In this document: piece after piece, positions 26,306 to 34,827 of the stretch
Layout: each line of letters starts with the position of its first letter
Position numbering within the stretch: the first letter of the stretch is position 1
NCBI GenBank assembly: GCA_934747385.1
Contig: CAKVGK010000002.1
Coordinates: 310,001-374,000 of the forward strand
Direction: 5' to 3'
Origin: an uncultured Clostridia bacterium
Lineage (GTDB): Bacteria; Bacillota; Clostridia; Christensenellales; UBA1242
Length of the DNA stretch: 64,000 bases
Position numbers and translations under genes: made by a program
The notes under the pieces: model-generated
Told to the model about the DNA's origin: nothing
What the model saw: only the letters and a program-made list of their open reading frames with translations
The model's database searches: none

Positions 26306-27001
26306 TTACTCTATTTGCAGCAATTCATTATTCAAGCCGTCGCAACTAGTTAAATAGTATTTTACGCCATTAATTTCGTTGTAAAACATTTTTGGATTAA
26401 TGTAACCATGCAGGTGTGCAAAAATGCAAACGTCCACGCCTGCTTGCTCTATCATGTGCGTAAATTCATTTGGCTCAACTTTGTTGTTAAATGGTGGGTA
26501 ATGAGTAATGTAAATTATCTTTTCATCTCCGGTTTTAAGAGCCAATGCACTTTTGAGAGATAAATCCAACCTTATCAACTCGCGTGCGTAGATTTTGTTG
26601 TTTTCATCGTTGTTGTTTTTGCCTTCAGGAATAAGCCAGCCACGATTGCCGCAAAAAATGTAGTTGCCAATTTTGATTGCGTCATTTTGCAAGGCGAACA
26701 CGTTTTCTGGCAACACTGCGCGCACTTTGCTAAGGCTGTGCCACCAATAATCGTGATTGCCACGAATGATTATTTTTGTACCTTTAAGCGTGTTCAACCA
26801 ATTGAAATCTGGCACAACGTCTTCCAATTTCATTGCCCAAGAAAAATCCCCTGCCAAAATAACAATATCTTCTTCGGCAACTTTTGCGTTCCAATCTGCC
26901 ACTATTTTTTCAAGATAATTGTCCCACACACGACCAAAAACATTCATTGGTTTTGTGTTGTTTATGTCCAAATGAAGGTCGCTTATTGAAAATATTTTCA
27001 T
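26306..27001 (-). CDS. Calcineurin-like metallophosphoesterase
   Basis: Two-metal phosphoesterase of 231 residues. The ligand motifs are SDLHLD, GDFSWAM, GNHDYWW, YITHYPPF and FAHLHGY (GHxH-type, with Ala for Gly). This subgroup (YjjI/YkuE-like short cytosolic forms) has no assigned substrate. Translation is coupled: its ATG overlaps the upstream TGA (ATGA at 26998-27001). It is co-transcribed into rsmH. Confidence 0.9.
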   Translation of the reverse strand: MKIFSISDLHLDINNTKPMNVFGRVWDNYLEKIVADWNAKVAEEDIVILAGDFSWAMKLEDVVPDFNWLNTLKGTKIIIRGNHDYWWHSLSKVRAVLPENVFALQNDAIKIGNYIFCGNRGWLIPEGKNNNDENNKIYARELIRLDLSLKSALALKTGDEKIIYITHYPPFNNKVEPNEFTHMIEQAGVDVCIFAHLHGYINPKMFYNEINGVKYYLTSCDGLNNELLQIE

Positions 27002-27597
27002 GCTTCCTCCTTTTGCTCAACCTGTTTTTGCTTTTGATTATTGCAATTGCGCAGATATAGTTTCATAAGTTTTGGACGGTTATATCTCTGTACCATCACC
27101 GGCATAACATTGATTATTGTGTTTGCCAGCAACAAAGGTATGCCAACTATATGCCAAGTTTGCAAGCAAGCAAAAATTGCAAGCAAACCCAGCACTGCGC
27201 TAAACGAATGAATATATTCGGCTGTTATTGTTTGAGAGATAAAATACAAGACATGGTCGTTATTAGATTTGTCGCCTATTTGAGATTTGTCAAACCCAGC
27301 AAAAAGTTTGCCAAGTTCTGGAATTTTATCTTTCCATTTTCTGACGCCTAATTTTAGATATATCTTTTCCTCCCAAGGCTGCACAGAATAGTGCTTGTTG
27401 AGTGGGTTTATTCTGTTTATAAGCAAATTTTGAAAGCATATTGCACACAAAATGTTAACACCTGCCAAAATGAGCAACGTGTTTGCCACAGAGCGCAAAA
27501 TAAAACCATCGGTGAACCCTAAAACATTAACACCGATTGTTAAGCCCAAAACTATTGAAATAACTGTGCCAACAAAAGCAACAATTGAAAAAATCAT
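26998..27597 (-). CDS. CrtO-like family integral membrane protein
   Basis: 199 residues with about four hydrophobic helices. The mid segment YLKLGVRKWKDKIPELGKLF and the C-terminal VMVQRYNRPKLMKLYLR match the family annotated as glycosyl-4,4'-diaponeurosporenoate acyltransferase-like (CrtO). Many such proteins occur where no staphyloxanthin pathway exists, and none is seen here, so a general lipid acyltransferase role is more likely. The start ATG at 27597 has Shine-Dalgarno AAAAGGAAA. It is the first gene of the transcription unit leading into the dcw genes. Confidence 0.6.
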   Translation of the reverse strand: MIFSIVAFVGTVISIVLGLTIGVNVLGFTDGFILRSVANTLLILAGVNILCAICFQNLLINRINPLNKHYSVQPWEEKIYLKLGVRKWKDKIPELGKLFAGFDKSQIGDKSNNDHVLYFISQTITAEYIHSFSAVLGLLAIFACLQTWHIVGIPLLLANTIINVMPVMVQRYNRPKLMKLYLRNCNNQKQKQVEQKEEA

Positions 27598-27645
27598 GAA
27601 TTTCCTTTTAATTATAACCAAAATTGTTTGCGTTTTCAAACAAAA

Positions 27646-27662
27646 TTAATACTTTGTATTAA
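27646..27662. promoter_or_regulatory. Operator-like inverted repeat downstream of the -10
   Basis: TTAATAC-TTT-GTATTAA, a perfect 7 bp inverted repeat located at the expected transcription start of the promoter at 27665-27693; its placement suits a repressor site. Confidence 0.45.
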
Positions 27663-27664
27663 TA

Positions 27665-27693
27665 AGACTATCAAAATTAGTTGCAACTGTCAA
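27665..27693 (-). promoter_or_regulatory. Promoter for the CrtO-like/rsmH unit
   Basis: TTGACA (27688-27693), 17 bp, TAGTCT (27665-27670) on minus; a perfect -35 with a weak -10. Confidence 0.6.
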
Positions 27694-27773
27694 ACACTAT
27701 TCAATAAATTAAGCAATTTTTAACATTTTAAAAAGGTTGAGAATAAAATATATTAGTAATTTAGGAGGTTAAA

Positions 27774-28442
27774 ATGTCATTTTACACAGATTCGCGTCCA
27801 GGCATTTTTCCAGGACAAACGAACAATGTAACAAATGGTTTGTGTGAACGCATTTGCATTCAGGTAACAAAAGTGTTTGATGCTTGCATGAATCAAAGTC
27901 AAGTTGAAGATTACGCTTTAACATTAACAGGCTTCAATCCTGCAAACCCTACTACTCCGCTGACTTTTGTAAGCGGAAATTCAGTTGTTGGGCAAAATGC
28001 AACTGTCACAGGCGTTAATATCACCCGCTTTGACGACCGACCAAACTTTGCACGCGTTCAAGCCACAATCAACATTCCAGTAACTGTTACATACACCGAT
28101 GCCAACAACACAGCAGGCACTGCAACTGGCACAATCAGTTTGCCACAAGATGTTATTTTGTACGTGCCACAACCATCACTCACTCCAATTGACGTTATTG
28201 CTTTTGGCACTGCAGTGATTTCTTCTGGCAGTTATAACGCAACAACAGGCGGATTTACAATCAATGCATGTGTAACAACCATTTTAAAGGTTGTTGCAGA
28301 CGTTGACGTGCTTGTCCCAAGTTATGGCTATTGCCCAATCCCACCTTGCACACCTTACACCGGTGGCGACGTTTGCCCAGGAGTGTTCGATCTTCCGTTG
28401 TACCCAACGGCGGTTAGCCCGCAGTCACAGAATGCGAGATAA
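27774..28442 (+). CDS. Probable spore coat or surface protein, 222 aa
   Basis: A Thr/Asn/Val-rich beta-type protein without signal peptide. Residues 23-45 (LCERICIQVTKVFDACMNQ) contain a Cys-x3-Cys and a V.KV(Y/F)D(S/A)C signature that I associate with clostridial spore-coat-like hypotheticals. The C-terminal region is Pro/Cys/Tyr-rich (YGYCPIPPCTPYTGGDVC). Shine-Dalgarno TAGGAGG, terminator directly after the stop; so it is a single-gene unit. The coat role is inferred from composition and family memory. Confidence 0.65.
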   Translation: MSFYTDSRPGIFPGQTNNVTNGLCERICIQVTKVFDACMNQSQVEDYALTLTGFNPANPTTPLTFVSGNSVVGQNATVTGVNITRFDDRPNFARVQATINIPVTVTYTDANNTAGTATGTISLPQDVILYVPQPSLTPIDVIAFGTAVISSGSYNATTGGFTINACVTTILKVVADVDVLVPSYGYCPIPPCTPYTGGDVCPGVFDLPLYPTAVSPQSQNAR

Positions 28443-28467
28443 AAAATCCCCCTTATGGGGGTTTTTT
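28441..28467. terminator. Bidirectional terminator
   Basis: TCCCCC/GGGGG stem with A-run and T-run between the coat-like gene and ysxC. Confidence 0.85.
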
Positions 28468-29056
28468 AATTTATATATTCTGCCAATATTTCCGCAATTT
28501 GTGTGCTGCCCTGCTTTTTTTCGGCACTTGTTGGCAAAATGTGAGTTTTGTTAAAACGCAAATCTTTGCTTATTTTTTCAATTTGGAGGTTGAGGTCGCT
28601 GCGAGAAATTTTGTCAGTTTTAGTCAGCACCAAGATTGAAGGAAGTTCGTTTGTTGCGAGATAATCTAACATTTGCTTGTCCAACTCCGCTGGTGCATGG
28701 CGGCAATCAAGCAGCACCAAAACAAGTTTTAACTGAGCATTTTCAACAAAATAATCGTTCATGACTTTGTCCCACGCGTCGGCGATTGTTTTTCCCGCTT
28801 TGTGAAAGCCATAGCCTGGCAAATCCACCAAATAAAACCGATTGTTAACATTAAAATAGTTAACCAACCTTGTGCGCCCTGGTGTGGAACTGGTTTTTGC
28901 CATTTTACTGTTGTTTGTTAGCATATTGATAAGGCTGCTTTTGCCAACATTGCTGCGCCCAACAATTGCAATTTGAGGCAACTCGTCAACCAAAAATTCA
29001 GCCTTTTTGCTTGCGCTTTTTACAAATTTAACATTCACAAATCTAACTTTTTCCAT
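28466..29056 (-). CDS. ysxC: Ribosome-biogenesis GTPase YsxC/EngB
   Basis: TRAFAC-class GTPase needed for late 50S assembly. G1 GRSNVGKSSL, G2 TPGRTRLVNYF, G3 DLPGYGF, G4 TKTDK, G5 TSAEKK. 196 residues is standard. The gene stands alone, convergent with the coat-like gene and divergent from dinB. Confidence 0.97.
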   Translation of the reverse strand: MEKVRFVNVKFVKSASKKAEFLVDELPQIAIVGRSNVGKSSLINMLTNNSKMAKTSSTPGRTRLVNYFNVNNRFYLVDLPGYGFHKAGKTIADAWDKVMNDYFVENAQLKLVLVLLDCRHAPAELDKQMLDYLATNELPSILVLTKTDKISRSDLNLQIEKISKDLRFNKTHILPTSAEKKQGSTQIAEILAEYIN

Positions 29057-29161
29057 AATGGTTTAGTTTATCATTTTTTTGCGTTTTAGTCAATTTATAT
29101 TTGTTTTTTGCGCCAAACTTTCAAACATTTTAAAATTTTTGCAAATTTATTTTAAAATCTA

Positions 29162-29190
29162 TTGACTTTATCGAACATATGTTCTAATAT
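29162..29190 (+). promoter_or_regulatory. dinB promoter with LexA (SOS) box in the spacer
   Basis: TTGACT (29162-29167), 17 bp, TAATAT (29185-29190). The spacer contains CGAACATATGTTCT (29172-29185), matching the Gram-positive LexA box CGAAC-N4-GTTCG except for the last base. LexA bound there would block RNA polymerase. Confidence 0.88.
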
Positions 29191-29212
29191 GTTAAATATA
29201 AGGAGGGTTGCT

Positions 29213-30388
29213 ATGGACAGAGTGATTTTACATGTGGATTGTAACAATTTTTACGCGTCAGTTGAATGTTTGCTTAATCCGTCACTCAAAAATTATGCAA
29301 TTGCCGTTGCTGGCGACCCAAACAAGCGCACTGGCATAATTTTGGCAAAAAACTACCTTGCAAAGGCGTTTGGCGTTAAAACTGGTCAAGCAATTTGGGA
29401 GGCTAAACAAAAATGCCCAACCCTAATTTGCGTTGCACCAAAGTTTGAAAAATATCAAGAGTACAGCGAAAAATGCCATGCAATATTTTATCAATACACC
29501 GACCTTATTGAACCATTTGGCATTGACGAATGTTGGCTGGACGTGACTGGCAGTTTGAAGTTGTTTAATTGCACACCTGTTGAACTTGCGCAAAAAATTC
29601 AAAATCAAATCAAAGCCGAACTGGGGCTTTCGGTTTCTGTGGGCATTTCTTGGGGCAAAACTCTTGCAAAACTTGGCAGCGATATGAAAAAGCCTATGGG
29701 CTTGGTGGAAATTAACCATAAAAATCATTTGGACATTTTGAAAAACACAAAAATTGAAGATATGATTATGATTGGGCGGCACACTGCAGAAAAATTGCGA
29801 AAAATGAATGTTAACACGCTTTATGATTTGCACTGTCTCACACCGAAGTTTTTGCAAGCGCATTTTGGCGTTGTTGGAGTTTATTTATACAATTCCGTTA
29901 ACGGCATTGAGGACGACAAACTTATAACTCCCAACGATGAGGACACAAAAAGCGTGGGTAACGGAGCCACTGCCGTGCACGACATGACAACCACTGAGGA
30001 AATTAAACATTTTTTGCATGACTTGGCAAGCAAGGTTTCAAAACGCATGCGTGCGCACAATTTTAAAGCAAACACAATTCACTTAGGCATTAAGTACGCT
30101 GACTTCAGTTACTCTGCCGCCCAACACAAAAAAACGATTTATTTCAGCAACGAGCAAGATATTTTCAATTTTGCCTATGAAATTTTTGTTGGGCTGACAG
30201 GAACAAAATTCCAACCTGTTCGCGCACTTAGGATTTCGGTTAGCAACTTAATTTCACAGCAAGGTGACCAGCAAGTTAATTTGTTCACCAATCAAAAGAA
30301 CGAAGACTTATGCCATGCAATTGATAAGTTAAAAGACAAATTTGGTGAAGAAGTTATTTCTTTTGCTAAGGACTACAAAACATTTTAA
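29213..30388 (+). CDS. dinB: DNA polymerase IV (Y family)
   Basis: Error-prone translesion polymerase. Catalytic signatures HVDCNNFYASVE (first metal-binding Asp) and FGIDECWLDVT, plus the HhH region MIGRHTAEKLRKM. 391 residues from the ATG at 29213, which has Shine-Dalgarno AAGGAGGG. The C-terminal QVNLF segment is a plausible beta-clamp-binding motif. It is under the SOS promoter described separately and ends at an intrinsic terminator. Confidence 0.96.
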   Translation: MDRVILHVDCNNFYASVECLLNPSLKNYAIAVAGDPNKRTGIILAKNYLAKAFGVKTGQAIWEAKQKCPTLICVAPKFEKYQEYSEKCHAIFYQYTDLIEPFGIDECWLDVTGSLKLFNCTPVELAQKIQNQIKAELGLSVSVGISWGKTLAKLGSDMKKPMGLVEINHKNHLDILKNTKIEDMIMIGRHTAEKLRKMNVNTLYDLHCLTPKFLQAHFGVVGVYLYNSVNGIEDDKLITPNDEDTKSVGNGATAVHDMTTTEEIKHFLHDLASKVSKRMRAHNFKANTIHLGIKYADFSYSAAQHKKTIYFSNEQDIFNFAYEIFVGLTGTKFQPVRALRISVSNLISQQGDQQVNLFTNQKNEDLCHAIDKLKDKFGEEVISFAKDYKTF

Positions 30389-30396
30389 GTATACTG

Positions 30397-30427
30397 AAAC
30401 TTGGTTAAATTTTGCCAAGTTTTTTTG
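30397..30427 (+). terminator. dinB terminator
   Basis: AAACTTGG/CCAAGTTT stem followed by a T-run. Confidence 0.8.
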
Positions 30428-30484
30428 TTTGTACAACTAAATTCGTGTTTGGTTATAAAGCAAAATTTTTGCATAAAATAAGTT

Positions 30485-31060
30485 ATGAAAAAAGCAAAAG
30501 CGAATTCAAAGTTTTGGTTAAAGTTTGCAAAAATTGGAATTGCAATTATGTTTTGTTTTGGAATTTTTGTGGCAGGTTTTTTTATTATACGTGCCAAAAT
30601 TTACCCTAAAAAATATTTGAACGAAATCAATGTTTATGCAACAAAATACAATCTTGCCCCATCGCTTGTTGCAAGTGTTGTGAACACCGAAAGTTCATTC
30701 AACAAAAATGCACGTTCTAGCAAGGGAGCAATTGGGCTTATGCAGGTTAAACTTTCAACTGCAAAATACATGATTGACCTTTATAATTTGAACCTGACAA
30801 TTGACGAAAATGAGTTGTTTGAAATTAACAATAATTTGAATTTTGGTTGTATGTATTTAAGGTATCTTATCAACAAATTTTTGGACGTAAACACCGCCCT
30901 TGCAAGTTATAACGCTGGCGAAACAATTGTTAGATATTGGCTTAAAGATGAAAAGTATTCAAGCAATGGAAAAACACTAAAAACAATACCATATAATGAA
31001 ACTGAAAATTATGTTAAAAAAATAAATAAAAATTTAAAATATTATAAAAAAGTCATGTAA
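30485..31060 (+). CDS. Lytic transglycosylase (SLT domain), membrane-anchored
   Basis: Cleaves glycan strands with formation of 1,6-anhydro-MurNAc. One N-terminal signal-anchor helix (about residues 17-37), then a compact SLT domain: NTESSFN with the catalytic Glu (about residue 65), SSKGAIGLMQV, NLNFGCMYLRYL and ALASYNAGE. 191 residues corresponds to the minimal SLT family. No Shine-Dalgarno of note is seen at 30485. Downstream 31061-31315 is extremely AT-rich with no gene. Confidence 0.92.
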   Translation: MKKAKANSKFWLKFAKIGIAIMFCFGIFVAGFFIIRAKIYPKKYLNEINVYATKYNLAPSLVASVVNTESSFNKNARSSKGAIGLMQVKLSTAKYMIDLYNLNLTIDENELFEINNNLNFGCMYLRYLINKFLDVNTALASYNAGETIVRYWLKDEKYSSNGKTLKTIPYNETENYVKKINKNLKYYKKVM

Positions 31061-31315
31061 AAATTAAAAAAATTTAATTAATTCAATATGTTTTTACATA
31101 AAAACAAGCAAAAATAAGTTATTTTTTAATATTTTTAAAAAATTATTATTAATTTCGCTGTTTTAAGTATATATGCAAAAAGAATACCATAATCATGCAT
31201 ATTAATATAATTAATAATTATAATTATTTATCATTTTTCTATTAATTTTTATTAAAAATTTTAAATTTTACTTAAAAAATCAATATTTACACTTATTTTT
31301 TTAATTTTTTAAAAT
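31061..31315. other. Extremely AT-rich spacer
   Basis: About 250 bp of almost pure A/T between convergent genes. No ORF, no hairpin with a clear terminator form, no DnaA-box cluster. Confidence 0.6.
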
Positions 31316-32431
31316 TTAAATTTTATTTTTTATAATATATTTATTTTTATTTTTGAAGACACTGGAAATATACATATTTTTGTGAATAAAAATTTCTTTA
31401 AAAGGAATTTTTGAAGTAAATTTTTTCTTATCCATTTTAATCAAATTTACAATTATGCTAACAATCAACAGCAGGACAAATCCCGCACTAATCACGCCAG
31501 ACAAAACATATAAATATTGTACAATAAAAGCGTAACCAACTTGCGACAAAATCAAGTTGAAAATCACAATCATACCTGCCCCAAACCAAGTACGTTGTTT
31601 GCACAAAATTGTTTGCATGTTGTAACTACAAATCATGAGTGTTGAGAACAACGCCAACACCAAAGTTACAAAGTATATATAATAGAAACTCGCACTCACA
31701 TTTGCACTCAATTCAAACATTGGCATGTCGGTTGAAAAGTTGTTGCTTGCAAGCACCAAAATATTAAGCAAAATTATTAAGCAAATTGTTAGTATGGCAG
31801 CTCCCTTCCCTTTTGCCTTTAACTTGACGTCAAAAAGAACTGGCAACGCTGCAACAAAATTATTCACTCCAAAAAGCAAGCCATAAAATATTGCAACAAC
31901 ACCTGACCTTTCACAAATTTCAAAATGCACATTGCTTGGATTAATGTTGCCAATTGAGTTAATCACCAAAACAGCAATCATAACTGGAATTATAAAATTT
32001 GCAACCAACCTGATTTTTTCAATACCACCAAGCAACAAAAACATTGTTACAACAGACAAAATTAAAGAAGGAATTTTATAGCTAACTCCAAAAAATGTTT
32101 CGAACATATAGTCCGCCCCAGCAAGCATCCCAGCACATGTTATTGAAAAGTTGATAAGCATAACAATTGTGCTGAATTTGCTCAACACTCCAAAAATGCG
32201 TGCATTAAATTCATTGTAACTTTTTAACTTTAATTTATTTTTAACATAAGCAACAACATAAAATAAGTAAACATACAGCAGCCCAAAACACAGCAAACTT
32301 ACAAGCGAAATTTTGCCAAAACTATAAAAGAAAACACCAATTTCTTTTCCAGAGGCAAAGCCTACGCCAATAATTGCGCTTAATATTAAAAAATAGTCCA
32401 CAATAGTGGACCATAATTTTCCACCTTTCAT
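31316..32431 (-). CDS. YkvI-family membrane transporter-like protein
   Basis: About ten to eleven hydrophobic segments. The first helix region SAIIGVGFASGKEIGVFF is the hallmark of the YkvI family, distant relatives of APC/LeuT-fold transporters, with the GxGFASGxE segment equivalent to the unwound substrate-site helix. 371 residues. The last 40 residues are a basic, Asn-rich tail encoded in AT-rich DNA. The substrate is unknown. Monocistronic. Confidence 0.85.
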   Translation of the reverse strand: MKGGKLWSTIVDYFLILSAIIGVGFASGKEIGVFFYSFGKISLVSLLCFGLLYVYLFYVVAYVKNKLKLKSYNEFNARIFGVLSKFSTIVMLINFSITCAGMLAGADYMFETFFGVSYKIPSLILSVVTMFLLLGGIEKIRLVANFIIPVMIAVLVINSIGNINPSNVHFEICERSGVVAIFYGLLFGVNNFVAALPVLFDVKLKAKGKGAAILTICLIILLNILVLASNNFSTDMPMFELSANVSASFYYIYFVTLVLALFSTLMICSYNMQTILCKQRTWFGAGMIVIFNLILSQVGYAFIVQYLYVLSGVISAGFVLLLIVSIIVNLIKMDKKKFTSKIPFKEIFIHKNMYISSVFKNKNKYIIKNKI

Positions 32432-32486
32432 ATTAGATAATATGAAAAGTTATATTGTTTAATGCCTGCTTGTACTAGATTGATTA

Positions 32487-33185
32487 TTATTTTTCAAACA
32501 TAATAATTCTGCCACAATGTTCGCAGGTTAACATTTTTTGGTTTTTAAGTTTTTCAATAAAATTCAAGCTCAATTCAACCTTACAGCCGCCACAGAACTC
32601 ATTTTCAAGTGGCACATATACTGGGAAAATGCCATTTGCTTTCATTGTCTTATATTTTTCATAATGCTCTTTATCTTTAACATTCACTTCTAATTCGGCA
32701 ATTTTTTTGTTAATTTCCGCAATTTTTGGCGCAACTTCTTGGCGTTTTGCATCAATACGTGCCTTAATTGAAACTGAACGCATTTTTGCATCGGTCAATT
32801 TTTGTGAAAGTTCCTGTGATTTGCGCACAACTTCTTCTGCCTTGCGCACCAACTCTTCCATTTGGCGGCTTTCTTCGCTCAATTCGCCAACTAAACTGTT
32901 AGTTTCGCTGATGAGGTTGGAAACGTTGTCCAAACTTATGCTGTCGGTGTTTTGTTTTCTAACAATAGCGCTGTCGCCTTGCAAACGCGAAAACTTTGTT
33001 GATGCAACATTATAGTTTTTTATAATATCGTTGGCTTGCTTTTCAAGTTGTTCCAATCTTGTGCGACCTTCTGCCATAAACTTTTTGTAATTTTGAAAGT
33101 CAACGCTTGCAGGGCATTTTGCAACTTCACGTTCCAATGCCTTGATTTGCCTATCCAACTTTTGAATTTCCAAAATGGTTTTCAT
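32487..33185 (-). CDS. Coiled-coil C4 zinc-ribbon protein (DUF164/CT398-like)
   Basis: Residues 1-185 are a long antiparallel coiled coil; the C-terminus has FCGGCKVELSLNFIEKLK followed by CEHCGRIIMF, the CxxC...CxxC zinc ribbon of this family. 232 residues is normal. Its ATG directly follows the rpoD stop (TAGATG), so it is the last gene of the dnaG-rpoD operon. The family is thought to act in flagellar/secretion or nucleic-acid contexts but has no agreed function. Confidence 0.88.
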   Translation of the reverse strand: MKTILEIQKLDRQIKALEREVAKCPASVDFQNYKKFMAEGRTRLEQLEKQANDIIKNYNVASTKFSRLQGDSAIVRKQNTDSISLDNVSNLISETNSLVGELSEESRQMEELVRKAEEVVRKSQELSQKLTDAKMRSVSIKARIDAKRQEVAPKIAEINKKIAELEVNVKDKEHYEKYKTMKANGIFPVYVPLENEFCGGCKVELSLNFIEKLKNQKMLTCEHCGRIIMFEK

Positions 33186-34289
33186 CTATCCTCTCCCTTT
33201 ATCTCTATCATCTTCTTCGTCCATCAAGTCGTCTTTCAACTTTTTAAGTTTTGATGGGTGGCGAAGTTTTCTCAATGCTTTTGCCTCAATTTGACGAATA
33301 CGTTCACGCGTAACAGAAAATTCTCTGCCCACTTCTTCCAAAGTTCTTGGATGAGCATCGTCCAAACCATAACGCAAGCGAATAACCTTTTGTTCCCTAG
33401 GTGTTAGGGTTTCCAACACGCTCATAAGTTGTTCTTTAAGCATGTTTTGTTGGGCAATTTCTTGAGGTGAAAGCGCGCTATCGTCTGGAATAATGTCGCC
33501 AATTTTACTGTCTTCCTCATGCCCCATTTTGCTTTCAAGAGAAATTGGGTCTTGTGAAATACGTTGAACTTCAACAACTTTTTCAACTGTTGTGCCAAGG
33601 CGAGCGGCAATTTCTTCCAATGTTGGGTCGCGTCCAAGTTCTTGCAGCAATTCACGAACTGCCTTGTTGTGTTTTAAAATTGTTTCAACCATGTGGACTG
33701 GAACACGCATAAGCCTTGCTTGGTCTGAAATTGCACGGGTTATGCTTTGCCTAATCCACCATGTGCCATATGTTGAAAATTTGTAGCCCTTTGTATAGTC
33801 GAACTTTTCAACTGCCTTAATAAGACCAGCGTTACCCTCTTGAATAAGATCCAAAAGAGGCATGTTATGCTTGTTTTGATAGCGTTTTGCAATGCTGACA
33901 ACCAAGCGCAAGTTACTTTCAATCAATTTATCACGTGCTTCCTTGCTGTGTTCTTCAACAATCTTGCGGCTCAATTCACACTCTTCTTCTGCTGTTAAAA
34001 GCGGAATGCTGCCAATTTCTTTTAAATACAACTTAACTGGGTCGTTAACATTAATTTGACTGATTATGTTTTGAAATTCTTTGTCATCAACTGGAACATC
34101 TGCAACCGAATCAGTGATTGTTATGCCGTTTGCCAACATGAATTGCTTAATTTTTTCAACTTGATCCAAGTCTATATCTTCATATTTGTTAATCAATTTG
34201 CTAACAAAATTATCTTCCGAAATGCTGCGTTGATGATTATCTTTAAATTGTTTAAGCAACTTTTGTTCAATTTCTTCAATATTAACCAT
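33186..34289 (-). CDS. rpoD: Principal RNA polymerase sigma factor SigA
   Basis: Housekeeping sigma-70. Region 1.2 DPVKLYLKEIGSIPLLT, region 2 with DLIQEGNAGLIKAVEKFD and FSTYGTWWIRQSI (-10 recognition), region 3, and region 4.2 TLEEVGREFSVTRERIRQIEAKALRKLRHP (-35 recognition). 367 residues, i.e. little or no region 1.1 as in Firmicutes. Its start overlaps the end of the sigma-like gene by 8 bp. It lies in the classical dnaG-rpoD arrangement. Confidence 0.98.
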   Translation of the reverse strand: MVNIEEIEQKLLKQFKDNHQRSISEDNFVSKLINKYEDIDLDQVEKIKQFMLANGITITDSVADVPVDDKEFQNIISQINVNDPVKLYLKEIGSIPLLTAEEECELSRKIVEEHSKEARDKLIESNLRLVVSIAKRYQNKHNMPLLDLIQEGNAGLIKAVEKFDYTKGYKFSTYGTWWIRQSITRAISDQARLMRVPVHMVETILKHNKAVRELLQELGRDPTLEEIAARLGTTVEKVVEVQRISQDPISLESKMGHEEDSKIGDIIPDDSALSPQEIAQQNMLKEQLMSVLETLTPREQKVIRLRYGLDDAHPRTLEEVGREFSVTRERIRQIEAKALRKLRHPSKLKKLKDDLMDEEDDRDKGRG

Positions 34290-34800
34290 TATTTTTCTCC
34301 TTGTTTTTCAAAATGTTTAATCTCACCCAAAACACAATGTAGTCGTCAAAATCTATGTGAGCTTTTGGGCTGTAATGCTCAACCGCTTCCAGCAAACCAA
34401 TGTTTGCATTTTGCACTAGATCTTGCAAATTTTCGGTCTTATTTAAGGTTTTATAGTCAATGCACATATACAGCACGTCCAACAATTTGCTTGAAACGAT
34501 TTCGTGTTTCAACTCTTGATTATGTGTTAAGGCATATTCTTTAAGTTTTGCATTCAATTCTGCTTTCTTAAGTTTTTTAACCTGTTTTAAATCGGCAAAA
34601 TAATCAATTACCAATTCCAAATCTTGTTCGTTTAAATCTTCAGTTAGGCTGCAATCGAATACTGAACGAAAATAATGGCTCACGTCTTTACGTTTATATC
34701 TGCCAAGTTTTGCAAGTTCCATGTACGTTTCGTCAATTTCGGGTGCGCCCAAGCCTGTCAAATAACGATACAACTCGTCTGTTTTATCAATATTAATCAC
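34282..34800 (-). CDS. Truncated sigma-70-like protein (region 2 only), 172 aa
   Basis: The C-terminal third reads LQDLVQNANIGLLEAVEHY followed by DFDDYIVFWVRLNILKN, a recognisable sigma region 2.2-2.4 (compare DLIQEGNAGLIKAVEKF and FSTYGTWWIRQSI in the adjacent RpoD). There is no region 3 or 4, so it cannot bind a -35 element in the normal way. The N-terminal 90 residues are helical and charged. Starts at GTG (34800) with Shine-Dalgarno AAGGAGAAAA. The start region (MINID) and leader resemble those of rpoD (MVNIE), which suggests descent from a tandem duplication. Possible roles: a core-binding regulator or a decayed paralogue. Confidence 0.7.
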   Translation of the reverse strand: MINIDKTDELYRYLTGLGAPEIDETYMELAKLGRYKRKDVSHYFRSVFDCSLTEDLNEQDLELVIDYFADLKQVKKLKKAELNAKLKEYALTHNQELKHEIVSSKLLDVLYMCIDYKTLNKTENLQDLVQNANIGLLEAVEHYSPKAHIDFDDYIVFWVRLNILKNKEKNNG

Positions 34801-34827
34801 ATTTTCTCCTTAATTTTTAACATAACT

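Noticed and set aside
31061..31315. Replication origin or centromere-like AT-rich region
   Set aside because: No DnaA-box cluster or iterons; it is plain AT-rich spacer between convergent genes.
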